From: an uncultured Clostridia bacterium | GTDB lineage: Bacteria > Bacillota > Clostridia > Christensenellales > Borkfalkiaceae | Length of the DNA stretch: 64,000 bases | Direction of reading: 5' to 3' | Assembly: GCA_947623655.1 (NCBI GenBank) | Contig: CANQHG010000002.1 | Span: forward strand, 1 to 64,000 | Shown: positions 27,301 to 36,869 of the stretch, in pieces | Layout: each line of letters begins with the position of its first letter | Numbering within the stretch: position 1 is the first letter of the stretch | The notes under the pieces: model-generated | Seen by the model: only the letters and a program-made list of their open reading frames with translations | Told to the model about the DNA's origin: nothing | Database searches by the model: none | Program-made: the position numbers and the translations under genes

Positions 27301-30300
27301 TCAGCTTATACACTCCGGCGTTATACTTCGCCGCGTCGCCGATCGCGATCCTCAGCCTCAGGTCGTCTCCGTTTTCTACAGCCCCTGCCGCCACGCTCCA
27401 CTTGCTCTGGTCTGCTTCCGGCCGCTCGCCGCTGTATTCACCTTGCTGGTTTTGCAACGTCACCGTGATCGACTTCTTCGCAATATGATATACGCCCGCC
27501 GTGAACGTCACGCTGTAATTCTTGTTCTCCGCTTCACCCGTGATCGCATAGCCTTCCGTTCTGTACCCTGCGCCCGCCGCTTTCTTCAGCTTCACGCCAA
27601 GTTCGTCTCCGCTCTCCGGCTCTCCGCCTGTCACGCGGTAATAGCTCGGCCCTTGCGCCACTTCAGGTTCCTTGCCGTTGTATACACCGTATTGGTCTTC
27701 GATCCGCACGCTCAACGCTTTCGCTTCGATCTCATACGCGCCCTCCGCTCCAAGGATCGTCAACGCATAATTTTTGTTCGTCCAGTCCGCTTCGATATCG
27801 TATATCCCCGCGTCCGCCGCACCGTCTTTGAGTGCCAGCACCACGCCCAGGCTCTCCCCTTCGAGCACCGTCCCCGCCGTGCGCTCCCAACCGATCCCCT
27901 CTTCCGACGAAACTTCGGGGATCTGCTTGTTGTATACGCTGCTCTGCGGCTTGATCTCCACCGTCACCGCGAGCGCTTTGATCGTGAACGTGCCCTTTTC
28001 AAACGCCACCTCATAGTTGCGGCTCTCATACGTGCCCGCGATCTCATACGTCTTCGCGTCCGTTCCTCGCTCTTTCGTGAGCCGGACGTTCAGCACAGAC
28101 CTTTCGTCCGTTCCGCACAGGCCGTCATCCATGACCGTCCACGCGTCCTGCGAAATTTCAGGCTCCGCGCCGCTGTAATCCGCTTCCTGCGGCCCGATCT
28201 CCACCGTGATGTGCTTCTTTTGGATCGTGAGCGTTGCCTTCAGGCTCTCCGCCGTGTAATTCTCGAGCGTGACCGTCGCCGTGACTTCGTACGTCCCTAC
28301 TTCCCTCGCGCCCGTGAACGCCTCGCCGTTCGATCTGTATTCGATCTCGGCTCCTTCCGGCGCTCCCGTCACCTCAGGCTTGTGGTATGTCCCGTCATAG
28401 GTCAGCGTTACACTCTCGAATCCGATCCCCGAAAACTCCGCAGCCGTCACGGTGTATGTCCCGCTTTGGAAAGTAGCCGCATAGTTCTTAGGTTCATATC
28501 CCTCTTCGAATTGCACCGTGATCGTATATGTCCCCGTGGGGCTCTGTTCGCTCACTTCGCATCCGATAACGATATGCGCTTCTACGTCGTTCCCGTCATC
28601 GAACAGCCCCTCCACATGGAACGCGAGCGGCTTGACCGTCTCCCCGTACGCAGAGTTCAGGCTCTCCGCCGTGACTGTGATCGCCTTCTTCCCGATCTCG
28701 AACGTCGCCTCCGCCGTACCCGTATAGTTGCCCGTGCCCTCTACCGTCACATACGCCTTTCCTGCGTTCTTGTTGTCACGGTACGTCGCCGTGTACGTCG
28801 TGACCGCGCCGTATCCTGCAAGCGTGACCGTTACCGCGGGCGTCCATTCCGCGTTCCTGTAGACAAATCCTCCCTCTTGTTCCGTCACCGTTACGACAGC
28901 TTCGGCAATGTCTTTCGGCTTGATCTCGAACGTCGCCTCCGCCGTGCCCGCGTAGTTGCCCGTGCCCGATACGGTCACTCTCGCTGTCCCCGCGTTCGTA
29001 TTCTCTTGGTACGACGTTTCAAAGGTGACGTTGCTGTAGTTCTCGAGCGTAACGGTGACTTCGGGCGTCCATGCCGCGGCCTTGTAGACAAATCCTCCCT
29101 CTTCCTCCGCCACCGTGACTGTGGCGTCTTTGATATCTTTCGGCGTGATCGTGAACGCATTCTCGCCCTTCTCGGCTTTCACGGTATAGTCTGTATTCCC
29201 GCATTCGGCCGTGATGTCGTATGTGCCTCTTCCCCATGCGCCGTCCTTTTCCACGATGGACAGCGTGATCTTTGCATCGTCTCCCTCGACGATCGCTCCG
29301 GTCTCCACCGCCCACGCGATCTTCTCTTCGCTCGACACCGCCGGCTTCCGACCCGTGTACTCAGCGCTCTGCGGACGAATCTGCACCGCGATCTCTTTCG
29401 CGGCGACCGTATACGTACCCTCCGTCCACGTGATCGCATAGTTCTTTGCCGCTTCCGACTTCGCTTCTCCCTTGAGCGTGTATGTACCCTGATGATACTT
29501 CTCCGCTGCCTGTATCGTGAGCTCTACGCCCAGATCGTCATCCTCGGCGATGCTCCCCGAAGTTACTTCCCAATCCGTGTTTGCTTCCGAGCTCACTCCC
29601 GGCTTCTGCCCCGTATATGTGCCGCTCTGCGCATGGATCACGATCGCGATCTTGCGCGCCGTGACCTTCAGCGTTCCTTTTTCCCATGTGACCGTATAGT
29701 TTTTGGCTATTTCGTGGTCTTCGGCAATCTGCGCCTCGATCTCATAGTCCCCTACGGGGCTCTTCTTCTCCGCTTTCGTAATGAGCGTCACCGCTCCGTC
29801 TATATTCTCTCCCGCTACCAAGCCCGAAACCGTGAACGTGAGCGCGTTTTCTTCACCGTATTCACGCTCCGCGGGCGCGATCGTAAGCGTTGCTGCCGCC
29901 TTTTCGATCGTGTACTTGCCGTACTCCTGACCGTTCGTCTCGCCGCGGAATGTAACTTTGTAGTTCTTGGATGCGCCAGAGCCTGTGATACGGTATTCAC
30001 CGTGATCTTTCCCCAATTCCGCCGAGAGCGTCACCTCCAATGCGTCCGCGCCGTCTCCCTCACACAATGCGGGCGAATAGGTCCATGCCGCTCCGTCCAG
30101 TTCGCCGGCTTGGCCGTCATACGTCTTGCCCTGGTCCTTGATCGTCACCGTGATGGCCTTCTGCGTGATCGTGAAAGCTTTCTCGATCTCCCCGCAGAAG
30201 TTGCCCGTGCCCGTGATCGTGACTTTCGCAGTCCCCGCGTCATGGTTGCTTTCATACTTCGTTTCGATCGTCGCTTGCAATACACCCACTTGTACCTTGA

Positions 30301-33300
30301 GTTCCGCAAACTCTTGCGCTCTGCCGTTGTATTCCACCTGCGCTTTAAAACCGACTACTTCACCGCTTTCGATAGACAGCTGCTCTATGACAAAGTTTGC
30401 CGCGCTGAACGCCGCCTCATAGTTTTCGTTGCCGATACTGCCCTCGATCGCATAGCTGCCTGCTTCCGTGCCGAAGGCCGTGAGCGTGACGACGAGCTCT
30501 TCCGCGCTGTCTTCATATGCAAGCGCATCTTTTTGCACAGTCCAATTCTGCGACTCGCCCGACGCGTACTGCTTACTGCCGTTGTACGTCGTCCTCTGCT
30601 CCTTAAGCGTGATTTCGATCGGCTTCTTGGCGATCGTATACGTCCCCGCCGTCACGGTGATCTCATAGTTATCCGCTTCGGCGCTCTCTTTTACGATATC
30701 GTCCCTATACGTCCCCGCTGCCAAAGATATGCTGTTGCGCTTCAGGGTGATATGGAGATCTTCCTTTGTATCTCCCTCGACAAGCTCCCCTTCCGCGACC
30801 GTCCAGGTGAGTTCTGCGAGTTCGGCGCCGTAGACCGTGCTCTTGTCCTCGGCCGTGACCGTGATCCCTTTCTTCGTTACGGTGTACTTTGCCTCTTTCA
30901 CCGTAATTTCGTAGTTCGCCGCCTCGCCTGTGCCAGCGATCGTGTAATCCCCTGCGTTCTTCGGCGCTTTGCCGTCTTTCCAATCCAGCGTGATTTGGAG
31001 ATCCGCCTCGCTGTCCCCGTCTACAAGCTGACCCTCCGCGACCGTCCAGGTGAGTTCTGCCACTTCTTCACCGTATACGGACGATCCGCCTCTTGCCTGT
31101 ACCTCGATCGCCTTCTTTTCGATCGTAAAGTACGCTTCCGTAAAGTTCGCTTTATAATTCTTGTTCCCGCAAGTCCCCTCGATCTTGTACTTGGCTGCGG
31201 CTTTGGCGTTCTCCGCGATGGAGAGCTCTATTCCGAGAGCCGCAAAGCTGTCATAGATCTCCCCGCTCTCTACGTTCCAATTTGTGCTGTTGTTGCTCGA
31301 AACCACAGGCTTCTTGCCCGTGTACACCGCGCTTTGTTCTTCGAGCGTGACCGTGATCTCTTTCGCGGCGATCTTAAACGTCGCGGTGAGCTTCCCCGTA
31401 TAGTTCGGCGACGTCGCTTCTACCGTCACGGACGCGGCATCGCTTGCGTCTTTATTGTTCGTAGCGGCTACCTTATACTCTCCCTCTTTCAGGATAAGGT
31501 CGCCCGCCTTGACCGTCACTTGCGGCGTCTGCGCCTTTCCGTTGTATGTGTATTCCCCCTCTACCGTTACCGCCGTGAGCTCCGCTTTCCCTATGCTCCA
31601 TTTGAATTCTTTCGTCTTCGTGTAGCCCGCGCCGTCTTTGAAGTACGCTCCCTCCAGCGTTACGCTGACTGTATACTCACCCGCATTCGTGGGGGCATCA
31701 ACGTTCAGAGTTACGCTCACTTTCACCGTATCCGCAAGCGTCCCATAATAATCTTTCATCAACTGCAAGACGTCATCCTGCCCGTACGCCTTGCCGCTGT
31801 AGCCGAGCGCGCCGATCGTCTCGGGTGCATATAACAGATACGAACTCTCTGTCTCCCCGCAACCCAACGCCGTGCAGGTCCCCTCGGCTTTTACGATACG
31901 ATCCTCCGCCGTGGGGTTATACTTCTCCCACCCCGGAAATTCGTGCGTATCATGCACAACCATCCAACTCCCAGTTAATCCCTCTACGGAAGGTGTAGTT
32001 TTGGGAAGTAGCGTGTGCGTTTTGTTTCTATGGGCGTGCGCTTCGTCTACATTTTGTTCGATTTGGAACTCTATCCCCGGCAAGGTAAAGGTTGCCTCGC
32101 CGTCCGTTGCATAATAGGAATGTCCCGCCTCGAGATCGCAGAGCAGACTGTGCACTTTATCCCAAATTTGCGCTTTAAGCGTATACTTCGTGTAGTTGCA
32201 ACTGTAAATTGTAGCAACACCGTCATACAAATCTTCTTGGAGCTTTGCACCCTTTTCTATAACAATCTCGCCCTTGCCACTGACATGCTGTGCGGTTCCG
32301 TTCGTGTTCTGGATCGTCCCGACAAAGCTTGCTCCCGCTTTCACGACAAATTTTCCGTTGACGATAAAGCTTGCATAGGACTTATATTCCGCATGCTCGA
32401 GCATCTTTCCCGAGGGATAGGTGCGCTTGTCGAGACCGTTGAGACCCGGGATCAGGAAAGAATCATAGATATGCAGGCCCACGCCCACAACGTTGGCGTC
32501 TGCCTTGCTCGGGTCGACCGTAAGGATCGCATCCTCTTCTACTGTGAGCGAGGACCCCGGCATAAACTTCAAAAGGGAAGCGATCGTGAAATTCCCGCTC
32601 TTCAAAATGTAATTATAATTATAGGGAATGGCAAAATAGACTTTGCTCGTATTCACATAAGAAAAGTCCATGTAGCCGGTTGTGGCGCCGCCCGTGATCG
32701 TGATCGTCGTCTGCCCGATTTCATTGAGATTGGAAATGTAAAAGTTGAATTCGTCCTCGGCAACTCCCTCGTCGGTGATCTTTCCCACCTTGGCATGATC
32801 GGGGTTGTATTTCACTTCGGCTTTCGCATTTTTCTCCAAATAGATGGGCGCACTGATCTTGCTCGCGTAAGAACTTCCGATCTTCCCCTCATAGCCGATG
32901 AAAACTTGATCTCTCGTTGTATAGCCATAGCCCGAGTGCAGACTCGAATGTCCATAGAGAACGCCGCCGTAGTTGATGGTGTAGCCGCCTGCGCACTGGA
33001 TATTCACCATTGCATACATTTTGAAAGGCGTAAGACCGGCGTTAAAGGTATCGTATGCGTTGGTGCCGCCGTTGTAATCGAGAATAAGGAAAGGTTGGAA
33101 GAGAAGCCCCGGCGTCCCCTGTCCGTTACTGTCAACGGTGCCTTTGACCTCGATATGCCCCTCGCCCGTCACAAGTCCGCGCACATCGAACGCGCCGCCG
33201 CTCTCAACGACCACATCCCCGTCGAGAATCACTTGGCTGTAATAGGCGGAAGTATGCCCTTGCGCCCCTTGATAGGAGTCGCCGAGGATACCGCCGAGCA

Positions 33301-36300
33301 TGAGGGTACCCTTGATCTTCAACGTGGTGCCCGTGGGAATGGTGAGCGTGCGGAAAGGATCCTTATATGTTGAGCCGTTCCACGAACTGTACGCACTCGA
33401 AGGCAAGCGCGTAAGACCGCCCGTCCCGTCGTAATTGCCTGCCGCGTCGTAGGGCACAACGAGCATCACGTTCTCGGGGATCGTGACCTCCCCGCCTGAT
33501 AACTCATAATTGCAGAGGAGATAAATGACTGTCTTTTTAATATGCGAGGATCCGAAACTGCCGGTTCCCTTTGTCTTTTCGAGGGCTTCCTCGAGCGTGG
33601 TATAGAAGTGCCCGCCTTGCCGCGCCGCATATTTCCCCTCGGGCGCCATGTAGGCAGTGAAATCAAGAGCGTCTTCGTAGATGGGCGTATAAGTAAATTG
33701 CTTTTCTTCGGAAATGAGTTCGCCTGTTGTGTTGTCGACCCAACCGTAGAAATTGCTCCCCTCTGCAGGCGTTGCGGTGAAAGTAAGTGTTTTCCCGCTC
33801 TTGGGAGTACCTGTATACGATGTTGTACCGTAAGTTTCTCCTAAATCATCCGAGGCTTTATGCTTTACGGTAATATTCTTCTCCTCAAAGAACTTGATAT
33901 CCCAAATGGCAAAGCATGAGTTTCTATTCGAATTATCCAATGCTCCCAAGTTTATGTTCAATGTATTTTTCCCCGCGGTAACGGGAACATTGCATTCATA
34001 TATTTGAGTGCTGCCGATATATCCACTTTCGACCATTTCTTTTGCGACAATGTTCGGAGTTGTATAACCGGATCCCTGAAGAAGAGTCGTTGACTCCAAT
34101 TTTACATTCGCGGCACTATATTTTACGCCCGAGCAAATAAAGAAACACCGGAAATACAGAATGCCCGTATTTGCGATATCGAATGTGAGTGAAGACTTTG
34201 AAGCCGCATTTGCCGTGATATTGGAAGGCTTAAAGGCATAGTAGTCCGTGCCGGAATGGACAAGGTCTACGATCCACGGATCGGGAGACTGCGCCGTAAT
34301 CGAAACAAATTCCTTGGATCTCTCGTCGATCGCATCGCCGATCGTTACTTTCTCCTCGGCCGTTTTGAAATTGATCGTAAAACGATCACTGTAATCAGTG
34401 CTTCCGTCCGGATTGATATTGCTGTTACAATACCCATCGATCGAACGAATAAAGCGAAAAGATTCAGACCCCGAAGAACCAGATATCTCAGTGACGTAGT
34501 AATCGTATCCGTCTTGATCCTCTATGGTTACGCTTATCGACTTAAACTCTCCTTTTAATAGCCTTTCATCCTTGTATTGCACGTCAACGGATCCCGTGAG
34601 CGTAGTGGGCTCTCCCTTCAATGTTTCAAGCGTGGGGACCATGAATGTATAAGTATACTTTACGCCGTAAATGGCAGTGAGAGAGTCACCTTTTTCGATG
34701 AGAAGCTGATCGACAAGTTCGCCCTGCTTATTCTTTTGCTGTACGACCGAATTATTCTCATCCGTTATCATCAAATAGATATCGCCGAGGGGCGCAATGG
34801 CGCGGACATCCAACTTCAACGTAGATGTTTGCCCCTTTTTGGCAGGGGACCCTTTTTGCTCAAAAATATTCGCGCCGTCAAAATAGATCGTTAAAGATGT
34901 CGTCGATTGCGCAACTTGATTGCTCCCGCTGATCGAACTATCATACCCGCCGTAGTCCCAAGATTGGAAGAGAATATTTTCATATGTTCCCGGGGCAAAT
35001 TCGGCGGGCACGTTCTCCTTTTTCGTCGCCGTAAAGGAGACATAGCGATATTTTGCGATCCTCAAATCGCCCGACGAAACGAGCTCCTCATTGATCCCGT
35101 CGAACATCGTCATAGTCACAAGTCTTTCATTGTACTCTATCGGCACCGTCACCATCATGTCTGCCGCTTCCATTTCCTCCGTCGTACGGAAAACAAAATT
35201 GCGGATTCCCAACTCGCAGGTTGTGTCGCCTGACTTAGGTGTAAATGATATCGTAAGAGTATGCTTTCCGTCTCCTTTTGCATAGACAGTTAAATCCGTC
35301 CAGGGGTCTCCTAATTTCCCCGAACTGCCATTGTTTGCCTGAAAGGCAACAAACTGGTGCCCATCTAATGATGCAGTAAAAGCCTTGGCGGTATTGCCGC
35401 TCCATAAATACGAATATTGGAAAGTGACATACTTTTCACCCATAAAGGTATAGGTAAGTTCACCGTTTTTACTCTTGATGTCATAATACTTCCCACTGGC
35501 CGTATCCGACTTTTCCGTAAAGCCGGAATTACTAAGACCGAGAAAATGCGCCGTAAACGTCTCGTTTTCGGTAACGGAAGTTTCAAGCGTCAGTCCCTCT
35601 CCTACGCGTTCGCCCTTGCTGTTTGTCCAAACAACTTCCGCATCTTTACTTGTCGGAACAGCGGTCAAGGTTTGCTTGGCGCCCTTTTCCCAACTCATCT
35701 CAAGAGAAGCGCTCTTCGTATTTTTGTACTGAACCTGTCCGTTTCCTTCTACGTCCGCTTTTACGTCAACGCAATCGAGAATTTTAAACGCAAAGCCGTT
35801 TTCTTCGGTTTCAAAATCATTAACTGAATGAATTATCGTAATTCGCGCTCCGGCTACGACATCAAGCGTAAAATGACACCAAGTGTCACCGCCCTTAAAA
35901 TAGTTTTGGATAACAGGTGCTTGTTCCGTTTCTCCGAGCCCCCGTAATTCTGCCATGGGAAGATCATAAGAAGTCAACGGATAGTTACTGGAAATATTTT
36001 CTTCCTCGAAATAATAATCAAGCCTATCGCTTTTGTCAACATTATAGCCTTTCAGTATTTGTGCACAAAACTCTACCCTGTCATAGTAAGTTTCATCCCC
36101 GTAGACATCGTCATAATAACAAGAGGAATAATATTTCAAATCAATGGAATTATCGTTAGGATTAGATTGAGCTTTGTCTGGATCAAATTTGAATGCAAAA
36201 TCAAATCTACCCGATGAAGAAAAGTAGATATATATAGCGGACTCGCCATAACACTCATCATACAAAGAATCATTTGAACGATTGGGCGTATAAGTGTTTG

Positions 36301-36535
36301 TTGCCTCTTCATAGACAAACGGAGCATACCAGTATACACCATCCTCTATATCTCCTAACTGCACCTGATACCCCGCCCTTGTGGCATAAGTCGTCTGCGC
36401 GAGGGGCGTAGCGACAGGCTCCGACTGAGCCGACGTGTCTTCTTTTTGCATGGGAAACAGGATAAAAAACCCCGCCGTCAACAAAACGGCCAGGCTGCAT
36501 ACTAATACCCCTATCCACTTTTTTCTCGTCTTCAT
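24314..36535 (-). CDS. giant MBG-repeat surface protein, copy 1 (4073 aa)
   Basis: A 4073-residue exported protein. The start at 36535 has an AAGGAG box and a signal helix (residues 8-27). The head (about 30-1520) is unique to this copy: Ig/jelly-roll-like modules, an InlB-like segment near 895-935 (FYGWVDNTTGEL), and a region from about 955 (HFYTTLEEALEK) that resembles a beta-helix. From about 1524 it is identical to copy 2. Residues about 1650-3960 hold some 29 MBG-type repeats of about 80 residues, with the recurring pattern KxITVTIxDQxAxYxGxEP. The C-terminus is a helical stalk, a transmembrane helix (SGLFVTTALAALAYVML) and RRKF. No LPXTG motif is present. MBG proteins are long surface fibres, often adhesins; the ligand is unknown. 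The 5' third is clearly AT-richer than the repeat part. Confidence 0.9.
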   Translation of the reverse strand: MKTRKKWIGVLVCSLAVLLTAGFFILFPMQKEDTSAQSEPVATPLAQTTYATRAGYQVQLGDIEDGVYWYAPFVYEEATNTYTPNRSNDSLYDECYGESAIYIYFSSSGRFDFAFKFDPDKAQSNPNDNSIDLKYYSSCYYDDVYGDETYYDRVEFCAQILKGYNVDKSDRLDYYFEEENISSNYPLTSYDLPMAELRGLGETEQAPVIQNYFKGGDTWCHFTLDVVAGARITIIHSVNDFETEENGFAFKILDCVDVKADVEGNGQVQYKNTKSASLEMSWEKGAKQTLTAVPTSKDAEVVWTNSKGERVGEGLTLETSVTENETFTAHFLGLSNSGFTEKSDTASGKYYDIKSKNGELTYTFMGEKYVTFQYSYLWSGNTAKAFTASLDGHQFVAFQANNGSSGKLGDPWTDLTVYAKGDGKHTLTISFTPKSGDTTCELGIRNFVFRTTEEMEAADMMVTVPIEYNERLVTMTMFDGINEELVSSGDLRIAKYRYVSFTATKKENVPAEFAPGTYENILFQSWDYGGYDSSISGSNQVAQSTTSLTIYFDGANIFEQKGSPAKKGQTSTLKLDVRAIAPLGDIYLMITDENNSVVQQKNKQGELVDQLLIEKGDSLTAIYGVKYTYTFMVPTLETLKGEPTTLTGSVDVQYKDERLLKGEFKSISVTIEDQDGYDYYVTEISGSSGSESFRFIRSIDGYCNSNINPDGSTDYSDRFTINFKTAEEKVTIGDAIDERSKEFVSITAQSPDPWIVDLVHSGTDYYAFKPSNITANAASKSSLTFDIANTGILYFRCFFICSGVKYSAANVKLESTTLLQGSGYTTPNIVAKEMVESGYIGSTQIYECNVPVTAGKNTLNINLGALDNSNRNSCFAIWDIKFFEEKNITVKHKASDDLGETYGTTSYTGTPKSGKTLTFTATPAEGSNFYGWVDNTTGELISEEKQFTYTPIYEDALDFTAYMAPEGKYAARQGGHFYTTLEEALEKTKGTGSFGSSHIKKTVIYLLCNYELSGGEVTIPENVMLVVPYDAAGNYDGTGGLTRLPSSAYSSWNGSTYKDPFRTLTIPTGTTLKIKGTLMLGGILGDSYQGAQGHTSAYYSQVILDGDVVVESGGAFDVRGLVTGEGHIEVKGTVDSNGQGTPGLLFQPFLILDYNGGTNAYDTFNAGLTPFKMYAMVNIQCAGGYTINYGGVLYGHSSLHSGYGYTTRDQVFIGYEGKIGSSYASKISAPIYLEKNAKAEVKYNPDHAKVGKITDEGVAEDEFNFYISNLNEIGQTTITITGGATTGYMDFSYVNTSKVYFAIPYNYNYILKSGNFTIASLLKFMPGSSLTVEEDAILTVDPSKADANVVGVGLHIYDSFLIPGLNGLDKRTYPSGKMLEHAEYKSYASFIVNGKFVVKAGASFVGTIQNTNGTAQHVSGKGEIVIEKGAKLQEDLYDGVATIYSCNYTKYTLKAQIWDKVHSLLCDLEAGHSYYATDGEATFTLPGIEFQIEQNVDEAHAHRNKTHTLLPKTTPSVEGLTGSWMVVHDTHEFPGWEKYNPTAEDRIVKAEGTCTALGCGETESSYLLYAPETIGALGYSGKAYGQDDVLQLMKDYYGTLADTVKVSVTLNVDAPTNAGEYTVSVTLEGAYFKDGAGYTKTKEFKWSIGKAELTAVTVEGEYTYNGKAQTPQVTVKAGDLILKEGEYKVAATNNKDASDAASVTVEATSPNYTGKLTATFKIAAKEITVTLEEQSAVYTGKKPVVSSNNSTNWNVESGEIYDSFAALGIELSIAENAKAAAKYKIEGTCGNKNYKANFTEAYFTIEKKAIEVQARGGSSVYGEEVAELTWTVAEGQLVDGDSEADLQITLDWKDGKAPKNAGDYTIAGTGEAANYEITVKEAKYTVTKKGITVTAEDKSTVYGAELAELTWTVAEGELVEGDTKEDLHITLKRNSISLAAGTYRDDIVKESAEADNYEITVTAGTYTIAKKPIEITLKEQRTTYNGSKQYASGESQNWTVQKDALAYEDSAEELVVTLTAFGTEAGSYAIEGSIGNENYEAAFSAANFVIEQLSIESGEVVGFKAQVEYNGRAQEFAELKVQVGVLQATIETKYESNHDAGTAKVTITGTGNFCGEIEKAFTITQKAITVTIKDQGKTYDGQAGELDGAAWTYSPALCEGDGADALEVTLSAELGKDHGEYRITGSGASKNYKVTFRGETNGQEYGKYTIEKAAATLTIAPAEREYGEENALTFTVSGLVAGENIDGAVTLITKAEKKSPVGDYEIEAQIAEDHEIAKNYTVTWEKGTLKVTARKIAIVIHAQSGTYTGQKPGVSSEANTDWEVTSGSIAEDDDLGVELTIQAAEKYHQGTYTLKGEAKSEAAKNYAITWTEGTYTVAAKEIAVQIRPQSAEYTGRKPAVSSEEKIAWAVETGAIVEGDDAKITLSIVEKDGAWGRGTYDITAECGNTDYTVKAEKGENAFTITPKDIKDATVTVAEEEGGFVYKAAAWTPEVTVTLENYSNVTFETSYQENTNAGTARVTVSGTGNYAGTAEATFEIKPKDIAEAVVTVTEQEGGFVYRNAEWTPAVTVTLAGYGAVTTYTATYRDNKNAGKAYVTVEGTGNYTGTAEATFEIGKKAITVTAESLNSAYGETVKPLAFHVEGLFDDGNDVEAHIVIGCEVSEQSPTGTYTITVQFEEGYEPKNYAATFQSGTYTVTAAEFSGIGFESVTLTYDGTYHKPEVTGAPEGAEIEYRSNGEAFTGAREVGTYEVTATVTLENYTAESLKATLTIQKKHITVEIGPQEADYSGAEPEISQDAWTVMDDGLCGTDERSVLNVRLTKERGTDAKTYEIAGTYESRNYEVAFEKGTFTIKALAVTVEIKPQSSVYNKQIPEVSSEEGIGWERTAGTVLEGESLGVVLALKDGAADAGIYDIEADWTNKNYALTILGAEGAYEIEAKALSVRIEDQYGVYNGKEPEVAQGPSYYRVTGGEPESGDELGVKLKKAAGAGYRTEGYAITGEAENKNYSVTFTAGVYHIAKKSITVTLQNQQGEYSGERPEADQSKWSVAAGAVENGDDLRLRIAIGDAAKYNAGVYKLSAVSGNANYSVTFTPATYTITKRNVTVQIGAQSGAYTGRTPQLSAEQGRDWTLSDGTIAAGDDLGIELEIEAAEKYHAGNYTLTGTWRNTNYNVTFGTGTYTVTKKGVEVRIGKSASVGYNGEAPTLETEIWTVTGLADGDGREVLGVTLHVVGKGGAWNAGVYEIDGEAAARDYDVTFVKGSVTIERAKVTVEVTAHKAVYTGTAPEFGAVYGTDWTLKSGEIYKEDDLGITLTTTHEHAGKYTLDGGYTNENYAVTFTGGALEIVAKEIEVQIGAQSSVYGESITVKQDAYEAEGVAAGDDLEVTLTKTGGRNAGKYDITGRSANTDYAVTFKGGTGAYTIEKRKINVTILDQESVYGDRASVDQKKWQAGAGEIVGNDDLKIVLSKEAGDEVREGGYAIVGSYTNENYEVTFEGGRYTIKPRAVTVTPNGGKAEYNGQEPKLDQSAWKVTEGSRVSGDDLEVTLTLGAGDHTAVGKYAIAGSAGNKNYAVTFAAGEFEVTARKITVTLKDQTAEYNGQEPVPDNAEWEDDGRLLDGDDLHIVLAKDAGTEAGSYTIRAEYRNDNYSVVFKTGLFRITARKITVTIADQTAVYNGREPAVLQTAWDDNGMIVGNDELNIVLTKQNGHTVGEYTITGGYTNKNYDVTFKAGTFRVTPKAITVTIADQTAGYDGKEPALEQGRYDDGGGIEAVDEKNIVLSLVAKESWDAGEYEIAGTFGNENYTVTWIKGTFTITPREITVRVADQTAEYTGKEPEPMQTRWEAENAVAGDDLKIVLVKEAGTDAGEYALGGVCGNTNYRATFIGGTFTISKRDIGETIVLAGENDNGTVVLEYTGADIALTAFAEAPVRIVLDPPALKETGSYTVTATVEDKNYCGSKEFAVVVKLTAYSENLVTALRRLEEIAGDLTAEELTAEDFDTVKEIAVTLASLTEEERTLAEEELARYTALIDAWNAEIDEEVIETAHMTADALISGLFVTTALAALAYVMLRRKF
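24650..31595 (-). repeat. tandem MBG-domain array, copy 1
   Basis: About 29 protein-level repeats of roughly 80 residues, recognised by counting linker motifs such as KxITVTIADQTAxY and the closing strand NYxVTFxxGTFTI. At DNA level they are diverged, except that the last five or six units are most alike, suggesting recent expansion at the membrane-proximal end. Confidence 0.85.
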
Positions 36536-36580
36536 ACCCTTCTCCTTTCGTTCATTTTTCGATTCTTTTAATCTATCAAA

Positions 36581-36708
36581 GATTATAGCATATTCTCCCC
36601 CCCCATTGTCAATAATATTGAAACACTTTCTTCACTCAAAGTTTTATATTTTTTTATGGAAAATCTTTTCACCGCCCCCACTGCCTACAAAAATGGCCTT
36701 ATGCCCCC
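36581..36708. repeat. duplicated promoter block, copy 1
   Basis: About 128 bases match 51166-51294 at an offset of about 14,585 bp, with few substitutions and one length change in a C run. It holds the promoter of giant gene 1 plus about 95 bases upstream. It is separate from the 8.27-kb repeat because the unique head lies between them. Confidence 0.88.
36582..36612 (-). promoter_or_regulatory. promoter of giant gene 1 with poly-G spacer tract (G8)
   Basis: Minus-strand -35 TTGACA (36607-36612) and extended -10 TGCTATAAT (hexamer 36582-36587) separated by 19 bp. The spacer contains eight consecutive G (36597-36604 as C on the plus strand). The leader to the ATG is about 40 bases. A homopolymer inside the spacer is the classic design for promoter strength changed by slippage; six G would give the ideal 17 bp. 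Confidence 0.82.
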
Positions 36709-36764
36709 CTCGGGGGGAAGCCTTATGCTCACAACGTTCGCGCGGGATAATGCGCTCACTCATC

Positions 36765-36817
36765 GCAAAACGCAACGCACAGCGCACTGTGCTGATGCGC
36801 AGAATTGCGTTTTGCGA
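36765..36817. repeat. long nested palindrome
   Basis: Perfect 12-bp outer arms (36765-36776 with 36806-36817) enclose further pairing (CGCA/TGCG, CAGC/GCTG) around a 7-base loop. It lies in a gene-free 278-base stretch (36661-36938) between the giant-1 promoter and the toxin gene. It could be a small mobile palindromic element or part of a structured RNA; no family recognised. Confidence 0.6.
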
Positions 36818-36869
36818 CCATCACGGGGCAGCCGAGAAACGTCTATGTTTATCGGCAAAGCCTCTTTTG

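Larger units (their letters stand above)
23722..31989. repeat. 8.27-kb direct repeat, copy 1
   Basis: This stretch matches 37748-46015 at a constant offset of 14,026 bp. It covers the lipoprotein gene and the last ~2550 codons of the giant protein. Eleven substitutions are seen between 23781 and 23958 and two at the other end (31966, 31972). I saw none in the roughly 8.0 kb between, where translations of both strands agree. Homology stops after 31989 inside the giant gene and before 23722 just past the lipoprotein stop. Confidence 0.93.

Noticed and set aside
24248..31834. Long plus-strand open frames (965 and 1463 codons) opposite the MBG array, repeated at 38274-45860
   Set aside because: Products are Arg/Val/His-rich with no domains, and ribosome binding sites are absent. 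They mirror the codon use of the real minus-strand gene.
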